DNA of 8,935 nt from Lawsonibacter sp. GTDB taxonomy: Bacteria > Bacillota > Clostridia > Oscillospirales > Oscillospiraceae. Below, one piece after another: positions 6,118-8,935 of this stretch. The notes beneath the pieces are model-generated. The model was not told the DNA's origin. It saw nothing but the letters and a program-made list of their open reading frames with translations, and did no database searches. Every line of letters starts with the position of its first letter. Position 1 is the first letter of the stretch. The stretch covers positions 1-8,935 of the forward strand of contig JAAWNI010000088.1 of NCBI GenBank assembly GCA_022798855.1, given 5' to 3'. The position numbers were made by a program, and so were the translations under genes.

Positions 6118-6246
6118 CCAAAAGTTTTCCGAAGAATTACCGATGGCGCCGCTTTTCCAGCTCTCTGCCAGCCCATAGGCAAACTCCGGGAATGCGGCCA
6201 TCAGCGGGCCGCAAAAAATCAGGAAAAGGCCCCAAAAAATACATTT
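6118..6246 (-). pseudogene. Possible DUF6199-like gene remnant
   Basis: An open frame reads IFWGLFLIFCGPLM, then AAFPEFAYGLAESWKSGAIG and NSSENF. A hydrophobic helix followed by P-x-x-AY-x-L-x-E-x-WKS and an acidic/Ser segment resembles small DUF6199 membrane proteins, in which ExWK followed by PS is typical. There is no start codon before the helix, no ribosome binding site, and the frame ends where the SMI1 ribosome binding site begins. Composition is GC-richer than the SMI1 gene. It may be a resident gene cut by insertion, or chance similarity. Confidence 0.28.
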
Positions 6247-6258
6247 GGCCTGCCGCCC

Positions 6259-6287
6259 TTGATTTTTTTGCTCGGGTGGAGTATACT
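6259..6287 (+). promoter_or_regulatory. Promoter of the tatD operon
   Basis: TTGATT (6259-6264) and TATACT (6282-6287) are separated by exactly 17 bp. The leader to the tatD start at 6345 is about 50 nt. This is the only strong rightward promoter before the TatD and radical SAM genes, so it likely serves both. Confidence 0.7.
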
Positions 6288-6344
6288 GCCCATATTGTAA
6301 CAGCCTTCCAGCGGACAGTCAAGCTGGATGAGGAGGAACCGTTT

Positions 6345-7115
6345 ATGCGCCTGTTTGACACCCACGCCCACTATGACTCCGGAGCCTTCAACGCCGACCG
6401 CCTGGAGGTCCTCGCCTCCATGCCCGGCCAGGGGGTGGAGCTGATCCTGAACCCAGGCTGCGACCTGGACAGCTCCAGGACGGCGGTGGAGCTGGCGGAG
6501 CGCTTCCCCTTTGTCTACGCCGCCGTGGGGGTCCACCCCTCCGACTGCGGGGGCTTTTCCCAGGACGCCGTGGACAGCCTGCGTGCCCTGGCCGGCCATC
6601 CCAAGGTAAAGGCCGTGGGGGAGATCGGACTGGACTACTACTGGAAGGAAAACCCCGCCCACGACTTCCAGAAGCGCGTCTTCCATGCCCAGATGGAGCT
6701 GGCGGAGGAGCTGGGGCTGCCTGTGATCGTCCACGACCGTGAGGCCCACCGCGACTGTCTGGAGGCAGTCAAGGCCCACCCCAACATCACCGGTGTGTAC
6801 CACTGTTACTCCGGAAGCCTGGAGGACGCCAAGACTCTGGTCAAGCTGGGGTGGACGCTGTCCTTTACTGGAGTGGTTACCTATAAAAACGCCCGAAAGT
6901 CCCTGGAGGTCATCCAGTGGCTGCCTATGGACCGGATCATGATCGAGACGGACTCCCCCTACCTCACCCCGGAGCCCTTCCGGGGAAAACGGAACGACTC
7001 CGGAAAGGTGTACCGGGTGGCGGAGGTTATCGCTCAGGTGAAGGGGCTGGACACGGAGGAGGCCGCCCGGATTACCCTGGAGAACGGGAAGCGGTTTTTT
7101 GGAATTGAAGTGTAG
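6345..7115 (+). CDS. tatD: TatD family metal-dependent hydrolase/DNase
   Basis: This 256-residue cytoplasmic protein has the normal length for TatD. All metal-ligand motifs of the TIM-barrel amidohydrolase fold are present: His7 and His9 in FDTHAHYD, Glu93 in GEIGLDYYW, His130 in VIVHDR, His153 in YHCYSG, and Asp203 in ETDSPYLTPEP. The family hydrolyses DNA 3' ends or related phosphoesters using two divalent metals; some members act as D-aminoacyl-tRNA deacylases or remain unassigned. The ATG at 6345 follows AGGAGG (6331-6336) by 8 nt. The next gene, 86 nt downstream on the same strand, is the radical SAM protein typically linked to this TatD type, indicating an operon. Its TAG stop lies inside a TGTAGGGGCG repeat arm. 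Confidence 0.93.
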   Translation: MRLFDTHAHYDSGAFNADRLEVLASMPGQGVELILNPGCDLDSSRTAVELAERFPFVYAAVGVHPSDCGGFSQDAVDSLRALAGHPKVKAVGEIGLDYYWKENPAHDFQKRVFHAQMELAEELGLPVIVHDREAHRDCLEAVKAHPNITGVYHCYSGSLEDAKTLVKLGWTLSFTGVVTYKNARKSLEVIQWLPMDRIMIETDSPYLTPEPFRGKRNDSGKVYRVAEVIAQVKGLDTEEAARITLENGKRFFGIEV

Positions 7116-7120
7116 GGGCG
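7111..7120. repeat. TGTAGGGGCG repeat arm over the tatD stop codon
   Basis: The 10-mer is identical to the arm of the palindrome at 2861-2889 and supplies the TAG stop of tatD (7113-7115). The matching inverted arm is absent or degenerate; GC-rich sequence with CGGCCGC follows. This suggests insertion of a repeat at the end of the gene, or decay of one arm. Confidence 0.35.
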
Positions 7121-7201
7121 CGCCACGACGCGGCCGCTCCGCCGGACGTGGAAAAGCGGGCGCTTCATAAGGCATCCCCGCGATAAGAAAGGAAGAGCAT
7201 T

Positions 7202-7822
7202 ATGACCATCACCTACGAGTACGAGGGGGCGCTGTATGTCAACCTGACCAACAAGTGCAACTGCGCCTGTGAGTTCTGCCTGCGCCAGGGCCAGGCGCAG
7301 GGGTCTATCTATACCGAGGATTCCCTGTGGCTGGAGCGGGAGCCCACCAGGGAGGAGGCCCTGGACAGCTTTTTGAGCCGGGACGTGTGCACCTACCGGG
7401 AGATTGTCTTCTGCGGCTACGGCGAGCCCACCTACCGGCTGGACGACCTGCTGTGGCTGGTGGACCAGCTGAAGGAGAAATTCGGGGATAAACTGCCCCC
7501 GGTGCGGATCAACACCAACGGCCACGCCAACCTCATCAACGGCCGGGATGTGTGCCCGGAGCTGTATGGCCGGATTGATACTGTGTCTATCTCCCTGAAC
7601 GCCACCAACGCGGCGGACTATGTGGCCCTGTGCCACCCCGTCCAGGGGGAGGCGGCCTGGCAGGCCATGCGGGATTTCGCCTGGGAGTCCACCGCCTATG
7701 TCCCCAATGTGGTGCTGACCATCGTGGACAAGGACAAGACCCCCGAGGAGATCGAACGCTGCAAACAAATCGCGGAGGGCCTGGGCGTGAAGCTGCGGGT
7801 TCGAAGCTTTATTGATTCCTGA
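7202..7822 (+). CDS. TatD-linked radical SAM protein
   Basis: This is a compact 206-residue radical SAM protein. The [4Fe-4S] ligands are Cys19, Cys23 and Cys26 in the CxxxCxxC motif (NKCNCACEFCLR), with an extra Cys21 inside it. The GGEP-like SAM-binding motif appears as FCGYGEPTYR, and INTNGHANL and VSISLNA are further barrel strands. It matches the family called TatD-linked radical SAM (TIGR04038 as I recall), encoded beside TatD in many Clostridia; the substrate and reaction are unknown. It is short for a radical SAM enzyme and has no C-terminal auxiliary-cluster domain. The start follows AAAGGA (7188-7193) by 8 nt. It is probably co-transcribed with tatD, and a hairpin with a T tail follows at 7833-7857. 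Confidence 0.9.
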   Translation: MTITYEYEGALYVNLTNKCNCACEFCLRQGQAQGSIYTEDSLWLEREPTREEALDSFLSRDVCTYREIVFCGYGEPTYRLDDLLWLVDQLKEKFGDKLPPVRINTNGHANLINGRDVCPELYGRIDTVSISLNATNAADYVALCHPVQGEAAWQAMRDFAWESTAYVPNVVLTIVDKDKTPEEIERCKQIAEGLGVKLRVRSFIDS

Positions 7823-7832
7823 ATTTTAACGG

Positions 7833-7857
7833 AAGCTGTATCAATGGTACAGCTTTT
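7833..7857 (+). terminator. Hairpin terminator after the tatD/radical SAM operon
   Basis: AAGCTGTA (7833-7840) and TACAGCTT (7848-7855) form a perfect 8-bp stem with a 7-nt loop, ending in a run of four T (7854-7857), so it is a modest terminator. Its sequence matches the ends of the inverted-repeat element at 946-1110, joined without the interior. Confidence 0.55.
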
Positions 7858-7872
7858 CATCCTATCGAATAA

Positions 7873-7904
7873 GCGGCCTGTCTGGATATCTCCAGGCAGG
7901 CCGC
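7873..7904. repeat. Strong GC-rich hairpin
   Basis: GCGGCCTGTCTGGA (7873-7886) pairs with TCCAGGCAGGCCGC (7891-7904) at 13 of 14 positions around a TATC loop. No T-run follows on either strand. It may reinforce termination or act as an mRNA 3' stabiliser. Confidence 0.6.
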
Positions 7905-7950
7905 AAAGTATAAACAGATAAATGGAGGGAGAAAGAGCCAGGATCGCTGT

Positions 7951-7963
7951 GTGATTTTATCAC
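7951..7963. promoter_or_regulatory. Small palindrome upstream of the ferredoxin gene
   Basis: GTGAT (7951-7955) and ATCAC (7959-7963) are a perfect inverted pair with a TTT centre; TGTGA...TCACT recalls CRP/FNR-type half-sites, but the spacing is one base short. It lies about 57 bp before the ferredoxin start. I cannot place a confident promoter in this gap, although TATATA (7966-7971) is close by. Confidence 0.25.
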
Positions 7964-8019
7964 TGTATATAGGGATTAGTTCTTGTATCATTACCATATT
8001 AAATTGAGGAGGTCACAGT

Positions 8020-8226
8020 ATGGGAACAAGGAGAAAGCGGCGGGCCGTTGTAAACGGGGACATTTGCGTCGCCTGCGGGTGCTGCGCGCGAGTGTGCCCC
8101 CTGTCCGCCATTCAGATATGGCATGGAATCCGGGCGGAAGTTAATGGGGAGCGGTGCGTAGGCTGCGGCAGATGCGCGAAGGAGTGCCCCGCGTCCGTGA
8201 TTAAAATTCAGGAGGTTCCGGTATGA
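8020..8226 (+). CDS. 2x[4Fe-4S] ferredoxin
   Basis: This 68-residue electron carrier has two complete cluster motifs, CVACGCCARVCP (Cys16, 19, 22, 26) and CVGCGRCAKECP (Cys46, 49, 52, 56). As in other 2[4Fe-4S] ferredoxins, three cysteines of one motif and the last of the other bind each cluster. The basic N-terminus (RRKRR) is unusual for a free ferredoxin, which is normally acidic, and may favour docking to the membrane partner. AGGAGG (8007-8012) sits 7 nt before the ATG. Its stop overlaps the next start in ATGA, so the two are translationally coupled. The likely role is to pass electrons to or from the encoded membrane protein. Confidence 0.93.
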   Translation: MGTRRKRRAVVNGDICVACGCCARVCPLSAIQIWHGIRAEVNGERCVGCGRCAKECPASVIKIQEVPV

Positions 8227-8798
8227 AAAAGCGTTGGTATGACTACCTGTGGATCGTGGAACTGGCCTACATGGCCCTGGGGTTTTTCAATATCCTGTTC
8301 GCATGGCTGGGCATGGCCTTCTTTTGTGTTCCGCTGATCATCTCCCTGGTCTGGGGCACAAAGGGCTACTGCAACCGCTACTGCGGCCGGGGGCAGCTGT
8401 TCGGCCTGCTGGGCGGGCGCTTCGGCCTGTCCCGGAAAAAGGACATTCCTAAATGGATGAAAAGCAAATGGTTCCGCTATGGATTTTTGGTTTTCTTCTT
8501 CATCATGTTCTTCCAAATGCTGTGGAACACCTATCTTGTCTTTGCCGGCGTACAGGACCTCAGGCAGGCGGTGACCCTGCTGTGGACCTTCAAGCTGCCC
8601 TGGCACTGGGCCTATCACGGGACCTTCTTCTCCCCCGGCGTTGCCCAATTCGCCTTCGGCTTTTACAGCGTCATGCTGACCTCCACCATGCTCGGACTGA
8701 TCACCATGGTCCTGTTCAAGCCCCGAAGCTGGTGCGTCTACTGCCCCATGGGCACCATGACCCAGCTGATCTGTAAAGCCAAAAACGGCGGACGGTAA
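8223..8798 (+). CDS. Fer4_5 / NapH-like polytopic iron-sulfur membrane protein
   Basis: This 191-residue protein has about four membrane segments (9-27, 29-45, 86-108, 141-165). Two cysteine motifs lie beside membrane segments: GYCNRYCGRG (Cys50, Cys54) and SWCVYCPMGTM (Cys171, Cys174), with Cys184 further on. The pattern matches the membrane part of NapH, NosR and YccM proteins (Fer4_5), but the first motif has Gly where the family normally has CP. Family members usually carry ferredoxin domains fused at the C-terminus; here that part is the separate gene just upstream. AGGAGG (8210-8215) precedes the ATG by 7 nt, within the ferredoxin coding region. A quinol, flavin or FMN-protein electron-transfer role is inferred; the redox partner is not in the window. 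Confidence 0.8.
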   Translation: MKKRWYDYLWIVELAYMALGFFNILFAWLGMAFFCVPLIISLVWGTKGYCNRYCGRGQLFGLLGGRFGLSRKKDIPKWMKSKWFRYGFLVFFFIMFFQMLWNTYLVFAGVQDLRQAVTLLWTFKLPWHWAYHGTFFSPGVAQFAFGFYSVMLTSTMLGLITMVLFKPRSWCVYCPMGTMTQLICKAKNGGR

Positions 8799-8840
8799 CC
8801 TATAGTCGACACACATGAAAATCGGTAAAGTTCGGCGGTC

Positions 8841-8919
8841 AAAATGGTACGGGGCGGCGTTGTCGTCTTTGGCGGGCGTCAGCCCGCCTGCATCCTCCGC
8901 CTTGCCCCGCGCCATTTTT
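8841..8919 (+). terminator. Long imperfect hairpin, dispersed-repeat type, likely terminator
   Basis: AAAATGGTACGGGGC (8841-8855) pairs with GCCCCGCGCCATTTT (8904-8918) at 13 of 15 positions. Nested inside are GGCGG (8853-8857) with CCGCC (8897-8901) and GGCGGGC (8871-8877) with GCCCGCC (8882-8888). The outer arm ends in five T (8915-8919). It lies 42 bp after the membrane protein stop and can end that transcript. The layered palindrome is of the kind scattered through Oscillospiraceae genomes, from memory rather than a search. Confidence 0.55.
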
Positions 8920-8935
8920 CCTCCCCTCCTTTTTA

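Noticed and set aside
6219..7768. Leftward frames opposite tatD and the radical SAM gene
   Set aside because: His/Gly/Val-rich shadow translations with no domain or ribosome binding site; both plus-strand genes have complete active-site motifs.
8208..8915. Leftward frame opposite the Fer4_5 membrane protein
   Set aside because: Gln/Gly/Ala-rich antisense product with no motif. The plus strand shows translational coupling, a ribosome binding site and membrane segments.
1..8935. CRISPR array, tRNA, rRNA, integrase or transposase gene
   Set aside because: No regularly spaced direct repeats, cloverleaf, rRNA motif, DDE or tyrosine-recombinase signature was seen; repeats here are short inverted or scattered ones.

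Overview
The window looks like a chromosomal segment of a low-oxygen, GC-rich Clostridia member of the Oscillospiraceae type (Flavonifractor, Lawsonibacter or Oscillibacter-like). This rests on strong AGGAGG-type ribosome binding sites, a DUF1292 gene, a membrane-anchored parvulin beginning with the MSAS motif, an LtaS-type enzyme, a TatD gene paired with a small radical SAM gene, and the short GC-rich dispersed repeats typical of that group. Genus assignment is inference from gene style, not from a marker.

Layout, left to right. 1-340: no gene. It holds a diverged copy of a dispersed repeat, several short inverted repeats, a leftward promoter with no evident gene, and the promoter of the next gene. 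362-682 (+): DUF1292 protein. About 690-885 (+): a probable 6S RNA, followed by a strong terminator at 911-940. 946-1110: a 165-bp inverted-repeat element with another dispersed repeat nested in it, then a bidirectional terminator. 1163-2677 (-): membrane-anchored peptidyl-prolyl isomerase with its own promoter. 2936-5107 (-): LtaS-type phosphoglycerol transferase, whose promoter overlaps three 9-bp G-rich direct repeats resembling an MraZ operator. 5288-6109 (-): an AT-richer SMI1/KNR4 (SUKH) gene with no toxin partner visible. 6118-6246 (-): a possible DUF6199-like gene remnant. 6345-7115 and 7202-7822 (+): TatD metal-dependent hydrolase and its linked radical SAM protein. 7823-8019: hairpins and a small palindrome. 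8020-8226 and 8223-8798 (+): a 2x[4Fe-4S] ferredoxin translationally coupled to a polytopic Fer4_5/NapH-like membrane protein. 8841-8919: a long imperfect hairpin of dispersed-repeat type.

Functional themes. The two large minus-strand genes both act outside the membrane: one folds exported proteins and the other polymerises or transfers glycerol phosphate. The TatD/radical SAM pair is a conserved but functionally unsolved linkage. The ferredoxin and membrane protein look like a NapH/NosR-like electron-transfer unit split into two genes. I found no complete new defence or mobile system. The most interesting leads are the MraZ-like operator at the LtaS gene, the orphan SUKH cassette beside a gene remnant, the split iron-sulfur membrane module, and the nested intergenic repeats. 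All calls come from reading the sequence; no database search was run.
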